A stretch of 64,000 nucleotides of DNA from Lentzea cavernae (GCF_014653695.1 NZ_BNAR01000006.1:1-64000); one strand, 5' to 3'. Positions 16,201 through 24,684 are shown, numbered from the stretch's first letter. Notes: generated by a model from the sequence alone, not told the origin. Numbers and translations are program-made.

Positions 16201-17424
16201 TTGGAGCACCTTCACGCCGCTCCAGTGCGTGTGCTGCATGTCCCGCAGTACCTGGGCGCGCAATCGCCGGGCCTTGGCCTCGAAGCTCTCCTCGCCCTGC
16301 CAGTCGACCTCCAGCGGGTACAGGGAAGCGAAGTTGCCCATGATCTCGCCGATCTGCGGGTGCAGCGGCAGGCGGTGCGTGACCATGTTGTTGAGCAGGA
16401 AGTGCTTCTGGCCGCTCCAGGTTGCGACAACCTCGGCGTAGGCCGCGTACATCACGTTGCTGTCGGTCAGGCCATGCGCTCGCGCACGCCGCTTGAGCGC
16501 GGTCCACTGCTCGGCGGACAGCACCAGCTCACGTCGGTTGAGCTCTGACCTGCCCTGGGCCTGCGCACCGGTCACCATGGGGATCGACGGTGCGTCCGGC
16601 CACTCCGGAATGCGGTCCCGCCAGTACTTCTCGGACTCCTGCCCCAGCACTGACTGCTCGATCTCCGACAGCGTGACCACGCAGTCACGGAAGCTGATCT
16701 CCAGCTCCGGCAGCACGAGTTCCGGGTCGCGGTAGAGCCCGAACACGGCGTCCAGAAAGCGGCTCGTGCCCATGCCGTCGCTGAAGAAGTTGTTGTTGTT
16801 GTAGTGAATCCGGGCTTCGCGATCGCCGTGCAGGCTGAACTGGATGTCCAGCCAGGGCCACCGGTCCAAGGGCAGCTGCCGGCGCCGTACACCTTCGCGG
16901 ATGCGCAGCAGCCCACGCTGCGTCTGTTCCTCGGACATGCCACGGAAGTCGTGCACCACCGGCGCCAGCGGCGTGAAATCCGGTATGCGGCGGAGCCTCA
17001 TGTCCTCGGTGACCGCGACCAAGTTGTCTCTCTGCCGCATCAGGTTGCGGTTCACTGCTTCGACGAAGCGCTCCACGTCCAGGTCGACCAGGTCGAACTC
17101 CATGTACTGGTGCGGCCGGACGTGGTACTCCAGACCCTCGGCGGACCCCACCAGGAACGAGGTTTGCAGGTCCGACAACGGGAACGGCTCATCGGCCGCA
17201 CCAGGGTCCGGCACGACCTGAGGCAGCGCGTGCGCGGAGCGCGGAGCTCCGGAAAGCCACCGGATGATCGCCGGCTTGTCGGCGACGATGCGATCGCGCA
17301 GCTGCGAGGTCAGCGCACCACGCGGCGCACTGACCTCCAGCTCGTTGTTCCCGACGAGCCGGACCCTGATCTCCGTGCGTGCCAGCTCGCCGAGGATGGG
17401 CGGCATGGGATTGGTGGTGGTCAT
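13261..17424 (-). CDS. Single-module NRPS: TubC docking-Cy-A(Cys)-PCP-TE
   Basis: A 1387-residue peptide synthetase. An N-terminal TubC-type docking domain (about 8-60) can accept an upstream ACP. The condensation domain (about 80-500) is of the cyclisation class (FPLSDLQTSFLVG, WDVIESMFP, TPQVVLD), but the catalytic DxxxxDxxS is N211-x4-D216-x2-G219, so cyclisation may be lost. The A domain (about 525-1010) has specificity residues D721, L722, Y725, N764, M791, S793, L817, I825, W826, eight of nine matching the known cysteine code DLYNLSLIW; K1010 is the catalytic lysine. PCP serine is S1067 (LGGQSF). The TE (about 1120-1387) has GWSSG with S1192 and a C-terminal GTHY histidine. Predicted release: N-acyl-cysteine or 2-alkenyl-thiazoline carboxylate. 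Gene order is the reverse of biosynthetic order. Confidence 0.95.
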
Positions 17425-17498
17425 GGTGTCCCCCTCGTCTTCCGGGCGCGCGTCAACGCCGCCGCGGCGTGAGATGTAGGTCCTTCCGGTGAGCTGGG

Positions 17499-17825
17499 TC
17501 AGGCCTTTTCACCCTGTGGGGCCAAATCCCTGATCAGCGGCGGGTCTGCCGAGACCTTTCCGATCTTCGAGGCACCACCCGGCGATCCCAGTTCGGCGAA
17601 GAAGTCGACGTTCGCCTTGGTGTAAGCCGCCCACTGCTCGGGCACGTCGTCCTCGTAGTAGATGGCCTCGACCGGGCAGACCGGCTCGCACGCGCCGCAG
17701 TCGACGCACTCGTCGGGGTGGATGTAGAGCATCCGGTCGCCTTCGTAGATACAGTCGACGGGGCACTCTTCGATGCACGCCTTGTCCATCAGGTCGACAC
17801 AAGGCTCAGCGATCACGTAAGTCAC
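17499..17825 (-). CDS. fdxA: FdxA-type seven-iron ferredoxin
   Basis: A 108-residue [3Fe-4S][4Fe-4S] ferredoxin that carries low-potential electrons in the cytoplasm. The GTG at 17825 is chosen because GGAGAG lies about 7 bp upstream and the protein then begins VTYVIAEPCVD as in FdxA; the longer frame reads through the promoter. Cluster ligands are in CVDLMDKACIEECPVDC and CVDCGACEPVCPVEAI, and the tail AELGSPGGASKIGK is typical. It is the first gene of the operon, 75 bp before the NRPS, and sits 25-30 nt downstream of a MerR-type promoter. A housekeeping FdxA would not normally head a biosynthetic operon. Whether it serves an oxidase of the pathway (none is in the window) or metal stress is unknown. 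Confidence 0.95.
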   Translation of the reverse strand: MTYVIAEPCVDLMDKACIEECPVDCIYEGDRMLYIHPDECVDCGACEPVCPVEAIYYEDDVPEQWAAYTKANVDFFAELGSPGGASKIGKVSADPPLIRDLAPQGEKA

Positions 17826-17856
17826 CGATCTCTCCTTCACACACGGTGGCAGCGCA

Positions 17857-17887
17857 AGTCTCGAAGTTGAACTCGGCTTCAAGTCAA
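17857..17887 (-). promoter_or_regulatory. MerR-type promoter/operator, type 1, ferredoxin-NRPS-PKS copy
   Basis: On the minus strand: -35 TTGACT (17882-17887), 19-bp spacer (17863-17881), -10 GAGACT (17857-17862), with the TTGAA-n6-TTCAA dyad in the spacer. It matches 28 of 31 bases of the element at 2664-2694. The inferred leader to the fdxA start is about 25 nt. Confidence 0.82.
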
Positions 17888-17903
17888 GCGGTGAAATTGG
17901 GGC

Positions 17904-17934
17904 TTGACCTTGGAGTGCGGTCCAACCTTTACCG
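17904..17934 (+). promoter_or_regulatory. MerR-type promoter/operator, type 2, ATPase copy
   Basis: -35 TTGACC (17904-17909), 19-bp spacer containing TTGGAGTGCGGTCCAA (imperfect dyad), -10 TTACCG (17929-17934). It points to the P1B ATPase and lies back to back with the type 1 element, only 16 bp away. Related elements precede the genes at 21123 and 23954. Confidence 0.78.
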
Positions 17935-17983
17935 TCGGTTGCGCTAGGTGGTCTTCCCTATGCGAACAGGCGGGTGACCTGCT

Positions 17984-20437
17984 TTGACTACACAACCCTT
18001 AACCGACGGGGCGGGCGCTCCGGCCGAGGCTGACCTGGAAGTGCGGCGTTACCGCGTCCTCGCGGGCTGCGTCGAGTGCGCCAGCGACCTCACGCCGTTG
18101 CGACGGGTCGAGGGCGTGCGCGACGTCAAGATGCTCTCCGCGTCCGGCGTGCTCGCCATCCAAGCGCCGAAGACGCTCAACGACGCGGTGCTCTTGCGCA
18201 CCGCTTCCGCTTCCGGGTTCACGCTCGAACCGGAGAAGCCGGCGGTAGTGGACGAGGCGCCGCAGAAGAAGTCTCGCTGGTGGCTGCGCCCGGAGATGAT
18301 CCTGCTCGGCCTCGCGGCGCTGTTCATGCTCGCCGCCGACATCGTGACCCGACGTGCGCCCGAGGCCATCACCCTCGCGAACGGCCTGGCGATCGTCTCC
18401 ATCGCGTTCGGCATCATCTACCCCGGCCGCAACGCGTTGACGATGCTGCGCAACAAGCGGTTCACGATCAACGTGCTGCTGGTCGTGGCCGTTCTCGGCG
18501 CCATCCCCCTCGGCAAGTTCGTCGAGGCCGCGTGTGTCGTGGTGATCTTCTCCCTCGGCATCATCCTGGAGACCTTCGTCGCCGACCGGGCGCGCAAGTC
18601 GATCCAGAAGCTGATGGACTTGGCCCCGCGGCGGGCCGAGCGGTTCACCATCGGCGGTGCCGTGGAGACCGTTCCCGTCGAGGAACTGCAGATCGGCGAC
18701 CTGGTGCTGGTGCGCCCCGGCGCCCGGCTGCCCACGGATGGCGAGGTCACCCAGGGCGCTTCTTGGGTCGACACCTCCGCTATCACGGGCGAGTCGATGC
18801 CGGTCGAGGTCGTGCCGGGCGAGGACGTCTTCGGCGGCACCCTCAACGGTGACGGCGCCCTGCGCGTCAAGGTCACCAAGCAGTACCAGGACACCGTTCT
18901 CGCCCGCGTCATCCGCGAGGTCGAGGAGGCGCAGCAGAACCGCGGCCGGGCGCAGCGGTTCGCCGACAAGTTCGGCGCGATCTACACCCCGGCGATGATC
19001 GGCGTCGCGATCCTCATGGTCATCCTCGGGCCGCTAGTGTTCGGCCTGACCTTCACCGACGCGTTCTACCGTGCGTTGGTCGTGCTGATCGTGTCCTGCT
19101 CCTGTGCGCTCGTGCTGTCCGTGCCCGTAAGCGTGGTGTCCGCGGTGGCACGCGCCGCACGCGACGGTGTGCTCATCAAGGGCGGCGCGTATCTCGAGGA
19201 ACTCGGCCGGCTCAAGGCGGTCGCGTTCGACAAGACCGGCACCCTGACGTTGGGACGCCCGGCCCTGGTGGCCGTGCACACGTTGGACGGCAACGACGAC
19301 CGGGAACTTCTGCGCCTGGCCGCCGCGGTCGAAAGCGCCGCGACGCACCCGATCGCCGACGCCATCGTGCACGCCACGCGGGACCGCGGCATCGAAGTCC
19401 GGCCGGCGGACGACGCGACCATCGTGCCGGGCAAGGGCGCTGAGGCCACTGTGGACGGTCGACTGATCGCGGTGGGTCGCGTCGCGGATTACAGCAGGGA
19501 CCCGTCGGCAGCCGCGGCGCTCGCCCAGATCGAGCAGGCGGGTGCCACCCCGGTGGCCGTCACCGCCGACGGGGCGTTGATAGGCCTCCTCGGCGTCGCG
19601 GACGAGCTTCGGCCCGAGGCCAAGGCCGCGATCACCGAACTGCGTTCACTCGGCGTCGCGCACACCACGATGCTCACCGGCGACCGCGAGCGGGTCGCCC
19701 GCTCGATCGCCGACCAGCTCGGCATCGAGAGCGTCCGCGCCGAGCTGATGCCGGCCGACAAGAGCGCCGCGATCACGGCCATGCGCAAGGAACACGGCAC
19801 CGTCGCCATGGTCGGCGACGGCGTCAACGACGCACCCGCTCTCGCAACGTCCAACGTCGCGGTGGTCATGGGTGCGGCGGGGACGGACGTGGCCATGGAG
19901 ACCGCTGACGTCGCCCTGATGTCGGACGACCTCACCAAGCTGCCGTACACCGTGCAGCTGGCGCGACGCGCAAATCGGATCATCGCGCAGAACGTCACGG
20001 TGTCGCTGATCGTCATCGCCGGTCTGGTCGTGGCCGCGTTGATCGGTGCGTTCAACCTGACTCAGGGTGTGCTGATCAACGAGGCGTTCGCCCTGGTGAT
20101 CATCGCCAACGGTCTGCGTCTGCTGCGGGGTGGTAAGGGCAGCAAGCAGAAGACGACCGTGACGGCACCCGCCAAGGCATCGGTCGAGCACTCGGCAACG
20201 CTGCCGAAGAGCCCGTTCGAACTGCCGGTGACCGAGTCGCTGTCGGTCAACGGTGGCGGTTGTGGTGACGGCTGCGGGTGCGGCCCCAAGGTTGAGGCCG
20301 TCCAGCCGGCGGCACCGAAGGTCGTGCCGTTGGAACAGCCCGCATCCTCCGACGGCGGATGCGGCGACAGTTGTGGCTGCGGATCTTCCGGCAAGGCGGC
20401 AGAACAGGTCGAGCTCGGGCGCCGTACCAGCGACTGA
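17984..20437 (+). CDS. Heavy-metal P1B-type ATPase with a Cys-Ser-Cys transport motif
   Basis: An 817-residue efflux pump that would use ATP to export a soft metal across the cytoplasmic membrane. TTG start at 17984. An N-terminal HMA-like domain carries C29-V-E-C32. The ATPase core is complete: TGES at 268-271, the phosphorylation site D416 in DKTGT, and GDGVNDAPAL. It groups by eye with Zn/Cd/Pb pumps (SAVARAARDGVLIKGGAYLE). The transmembrane metal motif is unusual: S371-C372-S373-C374 where CPC is expected, so the conserved proline is serine. The C-terminal 80 residues carry two Cys clusters, GCGDGCGCG and GCGDSCGCG. A type 2 MerR promoter lies about 50 bp upstream and a strong terminator follows. 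The altered motif may change metal preference. Confidence 0.93.
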   Translation: MTTQPLTDGAGAPAEADLEVRRYRVLAGCVECASDLTPLRRVEGVRDVKMLSASGVLAIQAPKTLNDAVLLRTASASGFTLEPEKPAVVDEAPQKKSRWWLRPEMILLGLAALFMLAADIVTRRAPEAITLANGLAIVSIAFGIIYPGRNALTMLRNKRFTINVLLVVAVLGAIPLGKFVEAACVVVIFSLGIILETFVADRARKSIQKLMDLAPRRAERFTIGGAVETVPVEELQIGDLVLVRPGARLPTDGEVTQGASWVDTSAITGESMPVEVVPGEDVFGGTLNGDGALRVKVTKQYQDTVLARVIREVEEAQQNRGRAQRFADKFGAIYTPAMIGVAILMVILGPLVFGLTFTDAFYRALVVLIVSCSCALVLSVPVSVVSAVARAARDGVLIKGGAYLEELGRLKAVAFDKTGTLTLGRPALVAVHTLDGNDDRELLRLAAAVESAATHPIADAIVHATRDRGIEVRPADDATIVPGKGAEATVDGRLIAVGRVADYSRDPSAAAALAQIEQAGATPVAVTADGALIGLLGVADELRPEAKAAITELRSLGVAHTTMLTGDRERVARSIADQLGIESVRAELMPADKSAAITAMRKEHGTVAMVGDGVNDAPALATSNVAVVMGAAGTDVAMETADVALMSDDLTKLPYTVQLARRANRIIAQNVTVSLIVIAGLVVAALIGAFNLTQGVLINEAFALVIIANGLRLLRGGKGSKQKTTVTAPAKASVEHSATLPKSPFELPVTESLSVNGGGCGDGCGCGPKVEAVQPAAPKVVPLEQPASSDGGCGDSCGCGSSGKAAEQVELGRRTSD

Positions 20438-20466
20438 CCGAGGCGACCACGAACCAGCCGCTACTC

Positions 20467-20512
20467 GGCGGCGGTGTCACCGGGATCCCCCCGTCTCGGT
20501 GACACCGCCGCC
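20467..20512 (+). terminator. Hairpin terminator after the ATPase gene
   Basis: A perfect 16-bp stem (20467-20482 with 20497-20512) beginning GGCGGCGGTG, 30 bp after the ATPase stop. Confidence 0.88.
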
Positions 20513-20541
20513 ATCCCCCATTCCTCGCCGTTGGAGACACG

Positions 20542-20967
20542 ATGCCCACGCTCGACCCGTTCGCCGGCCCTGGCTTCGCCGCGATGACCGATCTGTCGAA
20601 GGCCGTCGATGATGACGCGGTACTGCCCCTCGGCCTGGTGGAGCTGATCAAGCTCCGTTGCTCCCAGGTCAACGGCTGCACCTACTGCGTGCGCATGCAC
20701 ATCCAGAAAGCCGTGAACGCGGGTGAGGCCCAGGACCGCGTGGACAACGTCGCCGACTGGCAGACGCACCCCTCGTTCACCGAGCAGGAACGCACGATCT
20801 TCGCTCTCGCCGAGAGCATCACCCTGGTCGCCGACACTCACGTGGACGACGGAATCCTCGATGCCGCCATCGCCAATTGGGGCCCCGCCCTCACTCAGCA
20901 GGTCGTCTGGGTGGTCGCCGTGATCAACGCGTTCAACCGCGTGGCCATCACCGCTCGCATCGACTGA
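20542..20967 (+). CDS. AhpD/carboxymuconolactone decarboxylase-like protein
   Basis: A 141-residue all-helical cytoplasmic protein of the AhpD-like family. ATG at 20542 has GGAG 8 bp upstream. The key signature is LRCSQVNGCTYCVRMHI: a CxxC followed by H four residues on, the redox centre of AhpD-type peroxidase/disulfide reductases, with the usual Glu upstream (VELIKL). A second conserved stretch is FALAESITLVADTHV. Such proteins act in peroxide or thiol stress, often near metal-response genes. It has its own terminators on both sides, so it is likely a single-gene unit, but I saw no MerR-type operator for it. Confidence 0.88.
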   Translation: MPTLDPFAGPGFAAMTDLSKAVDDDAVLPLGLVELIKLRCSQVNGCTYCVRMHIQKAVNAGEAQDRVDNVADWQTHPSFTEQERTIFALAESITLVADTHVDDGILDAAIANWGPALTQQVVWVVAVINAFNRVAITARID

Positions 20968-20988
20968 ACGGCTCGACCCGTTCCTCCA

Positions 20989-21031
20989 AAGGCCGCAGAG
21001 ATCCCGCCTCAGGCAAAGACTCTGCGGCCTT
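20989..21031 (+). terminator. Hairpin terminator after the AhpD-like gene
   Basis: A perfect 12-bp stem, AAGGCCGCAGAG (20989-21000) with CTCTGCGGCCTT (21020-21031). Confidence 0.88.
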
Positions 21032-21085
21032 CGCCATGCTCGTGGCAATGACACCTCGAAAGAGGTCCGCCTATCAGGCGTCAAA

Positions 21086-21116
21086 TGCAGCTTGGAGTTC
21101 GCACCAAGGTTATTCT
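21086..21116 (+). promoter_or_regulatory. MerR-type promoter/operator, type 2, CC-protein copy
   Basis: A 19-bp spacer with CTTGGAGTTCGCACCAAG, -10 TATTCT (21111-21116), and a weak -35 TGCAGC. Transcription would begin near 21123, the ATG itself, so the mRNA is probably leaderless. The core aligns with the elements at 17904 and 24025 (TTGGAGTn and CCAA). Confidence 0.65.
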
Positions 21117-21122
21117 GGAGCC

Positions 21123-21491
21123 ATGACCGAAGAAGCGAGCCGGATGGCATCTCTGCACTCGGCACGTCTGCTGAGCATCCAACCGGTGTTAGGCGCGCCG
21201 ATCGCGTGCACCCTGACGGGCAACGAGCAAGTGGAGCGGGTCAGTGAGTGGCGCGAGCTGCTCGGCGGTGCCCAGCCCGAAGGCGTGACCAACGGGTTGC
21301 GGTGGAAGCTCCCGACCGCGCTGGCGGGTCAAGCAGCTGAACTGGCCGCGGCTGAACAGCGTTGCTGCTCGTTCTTCGACTTCACGCTGCACTTCGCGGC
21401 CGGCGAACTGATCTTCGAGGCGCACGCGCCCAAGGAAGCGGCCGACCTCTTCCTCGACGTGTTCGGAGCTCCAGCAGGAGCTGGAGTCTGA
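21123..21491 (+). CDS. Small protein with a Cys-Cys-Ser-Phe-Phe motif
   Basis: A 122-residue cytoplasmic protein of a family I know only from association with MerR regulators, where it occurs as a separate gene or as a fused C-terminal domain. The visible signature is AAEQRCCSFFDFTLHF near residue 80, preceded by an APIACTLTG strand with a third cysteine and followed by LIFEAHAPKEAADLFLDVFG. It has no signal peptide or membrane helix. The adjacent cysteines suggest soft-metal binding or a thiol reaction; neither is shown. A type 2 MerR-like promoter sits directly upstream and the transcript is probably leaderless. The next gene downstream is a MerR regulator. Confidence 0.8.
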   Translation: MTEEASRMASLHSARLLSIQPVLGAPIACTLTGNEQVERVSEWRELLGGAQPEGVTNGLRWKLPTALAGQAAELAAAEQRCCSFFDFTLHFAAGELIFEAHAPKEAADLFLDVFGAPAGAGV

Positions 21492-21812
21492 CCGGAGGGG
21501 ACTTTCACCGTCTTTCCCCTGCTCCGCTGCCACTGCGGCGGCTCACCAGCAGCTCTCCTGTGTCCGCCCGTACGTTGTGAGCTGGTCCGCTGTGAAATAA
21601 CCGGCAGCTTCCGAACGGCGAATGGACGGCAAGAGCGCGACGGCTACCGTGTGTGTCGGCGGCTCCCGCATCGCCCCTCAACTGTCAGCGGAACGGCGTA
21701 CTTCCGGTCCGGACACGTAACGTTGAAGATGGATCTCTTACCGACAGATGAGACTTGCCGATCCGCGCGGCAGGGCTGTTCGGGTAGATCGATCGAGCCG
21801 GGGGGAACGATC

Positions 21813-22304
21813 ATGTCAGGGGACTTGTTACCGATCGACCAAGTGGCGAAGCTCGCAGGGGTGGCGTCGTCCGCACTGCGGTACTACGAGCGGGTGGGCC
21901 TCATCGAGGAAGGCCCGAAGATCCGCGGCAAGAGGCACTATCCGCGCGACGTGCTCGACCGCCTGTCCATGGTCCGCACGTGCCAGAACATCGGCTTCAG
22001 CCTCACCGAGATCTCTTCACTGCTCGACGAGGCCGAGGAGTCGGGCGGCTCGTGGCAGGAGATCGCGGCTCATCGGCGCACCAGCATCCAGCGCGAGATC
22101 GAAGAGCGCCAGGGCTGGTTGAACACACTCAACTCGACCCTCGAGTGCGGCTGCCCGCAACTGGTCAAGTGCCCGCAGGTCGAGGGCTGCCCTTTGCTCG
22201 TGGCAGCAGCGTCCGAAGCATGTGGCCCCTCGAAAACAGTCAGCACATCGCACGACAAGTCGCCGCCCGGCTTCGACGAGCGCCGCTCGGGAACACAGGG
22301 CTGA
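21813..22304 (+). CDS. MerR family transcriptional regulator with Cys-rich C-terminus
   Basis: A 163-residue regulator. I chose the ATG at 21813, about 10 bp after a GGGGGAAC stretch, because the protein then starts SGDLLPIDQVAKLAGVASSA like its paralogue at 5031-5465; the frame opens 162 bp earlier without support. The helix-turn-helix is followed by ALRYYERVGLI, GKRHYPRDVLDRLSM and NIGFSLTEISSLLDEAE. After the dimer helix comes ECGCPQLVKCPQVEGCPLL, four to five cysteines placed like a SoxR iron-sulfur site or a soft-metal site. It lies between two type 2 operators (21086 and 24025) and 6 kb from a third, so it is a natural candidate to control that set. That is inference from position only. 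Confidence 0.9.
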   Translation: MSGDLLPIDQVAKLAGVASSALRYYERVGLIEEGPKIRGKRHYPRDVLDRLSMVRTCQNIGFSLTEISSLLDEAEESGGSWQEIAAHRRTSIQREIEERQGWLNTLNSTLECGCPQLVKCPQVEGCPLLVAAASEACGPSKTVSTSHDKSPPGFDERRSGTQG

Positions 22305-22337
22305 AGCAGGCACCTCTCGGCGGTCAGACCTGAAGAC

Positions 22338-22372
22338 GTTCGCCCCTCGTCGTTGCTACGCGAAGGGCGAAC
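22338..22372. terminator. Bidirectional hairpin between convergent merR and MFS genes
   Basis: GTTCGCCC (22338-22345) pairs with GGGCGAAC (22365-22372) around a 19-base loop. Confidence 0.6.
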
Positions 22373-22391
22373 GCCACTTGCAAACGACTCG

Positions 22392-23954
22392 TCAGCGCAC
22401 CGCGCTCGCGGTCTTCGACGTCGTGGAGCGACGTTCGCGCAGCAGCAGGGCGATGACGACGAACACCACGGCACATAGGGCGGCCATCACCCAGAGCAGA
22501 CCGTGCAGACCGGACGCGAAAGCCTCCCCCGCGGCCCTGACGAACGCCTCGCGCTGGCCCTCAGGGATAGTCTCGGCCGCACGAGCGAGGTCGCCCTGGT
22601 TGAGCGCGTTGGCAAGGCCGTTGGGGTCGTCGGAGTACGGACCGAACTGAGCCGCACGCTCACTGACCGCATTCTGGGTGAAGCTCACGAGCAAGGCGCC
22701 GGCCACGGCGATGGAGATCGTCTCGCCGGTGAGCCGAACGGTGTTGAACATGCCTGCCGCCATCCCGGCACGCGTGGAGTCGACGCTGCTGACCGCGGCG
22801 CCGTCCAGCAGACCGAAGGAGATGCCCACCGCGATACCGATCAAAGCCAGCGGCCCCAACAGGTTCAGGTACCCGATACCCGGTTCGATGATGGTCAGCC
22901 ATGCCAAGCCGGCCGCCGCCAGCGCCGCCGTGAGCGTGATCTGCACCCACGCAGGAACCCACTTCACCGCCATGCCCGCGACGCCGGGGAACACCAGCGC
23001 CAACACGGTCAGCATCAGCATCACCGCACCGATCTGCGCCGCCGCGAGCCCGTCCACCGAGGCCAGGTACGACGGCAGGTAGATCACCAGCGGAGCGAAG
23101 CCGAACACCACCGGGATCGTCGCCAGCGACACGCCCAGGAACTTCGGCTGCCGAAGAAGAGCGAGATCGAGCATGGGCTGCTTCTGCCGCCGCTCCACGA
23201 TCACGAACGCGATCAGGGCCACCACCGTGCCGACGAGGGTCGCGATTACAACGGGATCGCTCCAACCCCACTGCGGCCCTTGAATGAGGCTGAAGATCAG
23301 CAGCAGAAGGGCGGCCGTGAACGTGATGGTTCCAGCCCAGTCGACCCGGTTCGCCTGCGGATTCCGCGACTCCCGCAACACCTTGGTCAGCAACAGCACG
23401 ACGACACCGACGATGGTGGGCAGCAGGAACACCGAGCGCCAACCGAACGAGCTGATCAACACGCCGGACACGCTGGGCCCGAACACGAGACCGAGGCCGA
23501 CCGCGGTGCCGAACATGCCGAACGCCTTCGCCCGCGCCGGCCCTTCCTCGAAGATGTCGGCCAGGAGCGCACTGCCACTGGTCGTAGCTGCGGCAGCACC
23601 GATGCCCGCCACCACTCGAGCGAGGTCGAGCACCAGAATCCCAGGCGCGAGCACGGAAGCCAGCGAGCCGAGCACGAACAGCGCCACACCAACGCGGAAC
23701 ATCTTCCGACGGCCCAAGAGGTCAGCCAGCGACCCGGTCGCCAGCATGAACGCCGCGTAGGTCAGGTTGTAGCCGTTGACCACCCACTGCCCCGCGGCCA
23801 ACGAGTTGTGGAACTCGCCGTTGATCGCCGGCAGCGCCACCGACGAACCGGTGATGGCCAGCGGGAACAGCACAACCGTCAGGCACACCGTCAGCAAGGA
23901 CAAGCCGGACCCGTTACCGGCTTCCCGCTGACCGCCCTTCGCCTTGTTGGACAT
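22392..23954 (-). CDS. DHA2-family MFS exporter (14 transmembrane helices)
   Basis: A 520-residue proton-driven multidrug-type exporter of the cytoplasmic membrane. ATG at 23954 has AGGGGA about 5 bp upstream. Family features are the N-terminal VVLFPLAITGSSVALPAING helix, VVNGYNLTYAAFMLATGSLADLLGRRKMF (motif A), and a GPSVSGVLISSFGWRSVFLLP motif C region; about 14 hydrophobic segments fit DHA2. The gene is the only drug-type exporter near the PKS/NRPS operon and its promoter (24025-24055) is of the same type as that of the metal ATPase. I therefore infer that it exports the thiol or thiazoline product, or its metal complex. Direct evidence is absent; it could be a general detoxification pump. 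Confidence 0.92.
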   Translation of the reverse strand: MSNKAKGGQREAGNGSGLSLLTVCLTVVLFPLAITGSSVALPAINGEFHNSLAAGQWVVNGYNLTYAAFMLATGSLADLLGRRKMFRVGVALFVLGSLASVLAPGILVLDLARVVAGIGAAAATTSGSALLADIFEEGPARAKAFGMFGTAVGLGLVFGPSVSGVLISSFGWRSVFLLPTIVGVVVLLLTKVLRESRNPQANRVDWAGTITFTAALLLLIFSLIQGPQWGWSDPVVIATLVGTVVALIAFVIVERRQKQPMLDLALLRQPKFLGVSLATIPVVFGFAPLVIYLPSYLASVDGLAAAQIGAVMLMLTVLALVFPGVAGMAVKWVPAWVQITLTAALAAAGLAWLTIIEPGIGYLNLLGPLALIGIAVGISFGLLDGAAVSSVDSTRAGMAAGMFNTVRLTGETISIAVAGALLVSFTQNAVSERAAQFGPYSDDPNGLANALNQGDLARAAETIPEGQREAFVRAAGEAFASGLHGLLWVMAALCAVVFVVIALLLRERRSTTSKTASAVR

Positions 23955-24024
23955 AGGTTCCCCTCTGCGTCTCGACCCGCAGCCGTCACCGGCGCGACCC
24001 CGAACAGTCCGACAGCAGAGGCGA

Positions 24025-24055
24025 AGGTAAGGGTTGGAGTGCCCACCAAGGTCAA
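24025..24055 (-). promoter_or_regulatory. MerR-type promoter/operator, type 2, MFS exporter copy
   Basis: On the minus strand: -35 TTGACC (24050-24055), 19-bp spacer with TTGGTGGGCACTCCAA, -10 TTACCT (24025-24030). The -35, the spacer length and the dyad half-sites match the element at 17904-17934. Confidence 0.78.
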
Positions 24056-24162
24056 CCTGAGTTATTAGTGATCCGCGTCACATAATCTGCTTTATGTGGC
24101 GTTGTGGATTCGACCACTATCCACCTAAGCCTGAACCTCAAGTTCCACTCCAGACGAGCGAG

Positions 24163-24684
24163 CTACTTCGAAAGGCCGGCGGAGAACGTCCTCGCCGCCG
24201 CGTTGAGTTCGTCGGCCACCGCAGAAAATTCTTTGGAGGACAACATCACGTCAGCTCGCGACGAGTACGCCATTCCATCCCAGACAGGGCCGACGGACTG
24301 CTTGATCGGAGTCTCGCGCAAGTCGCCCAGTGGCCCCACGAGGTATACCGCCGCCCCATCCACTGGCAGGTTCGCCAACCGCACCGTGCACGCCTCGAAC
24401 CGCGCGACCTCGTTCCACGGGATCACCTCCGAGCGTCGGGTTGTGTAGTAGAGCAGCACACCGCGCGAACCGAAGTGCACGCCTGCTCGCGCCGACCTCC
24501 AAGCCAGCACCACGAACCCGCCCACGACCAAAAGCGCAGACACGATCACCGACCACGAGATCACCTGACTGGGCGCCAGCAGGACGACCACTACGATCGC
24601 CAGCGGAGCCCCGACGCAGACGACCGCAGAGATCACTCGTTCTGCCAACTCTTGTTGCGGCACAACCCGCTTCCACTCCCCCAT
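24163..24684 (-). CDS. Membrane protein with two helices and a PH-like domain
   Basis: A 173-residue protein. After a short amphipathic N-terminus come two hydrophobic segments (about 18-38 and 43-62), then a soluble beta-rich region starting VHFGSRGVLLYYTTRRSEVIPWNEVARFEA, which looks like the bacterial PH (bPH) pattern found in small actinobacterial membrane proteins. The C-terminal 40 residues form a helix. The ATG at 24684 lacks a good ribosome site. Function is unknown. It stands alone between the MFS exporter and arsM, with no regulatory motif I recognise. Confidence 0.7.
   Translation of the reverse strand: MGEWKRVVPQQELAERVISAVVCVGAPLAIVVVVLLAPSQVISWSVIVSALLVVGGFVVLAWRSARAGVHFGSRGVLLYYTTRRSEVIPWNEVARFEACTVRLANLPVDGAAVYLVGPLGDLRETPIKQSVGPVWDGMAYSSRADVMLSSKEFSAVADELNAAARTFSAGLSK

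Noticed and set aside
22503-24068. 521-codon plus-strand frame opposite the MFS exporter
   Set aside because: His/Arg/Gln-rich antisense shadow. The minus strand has clear MFS motifs.
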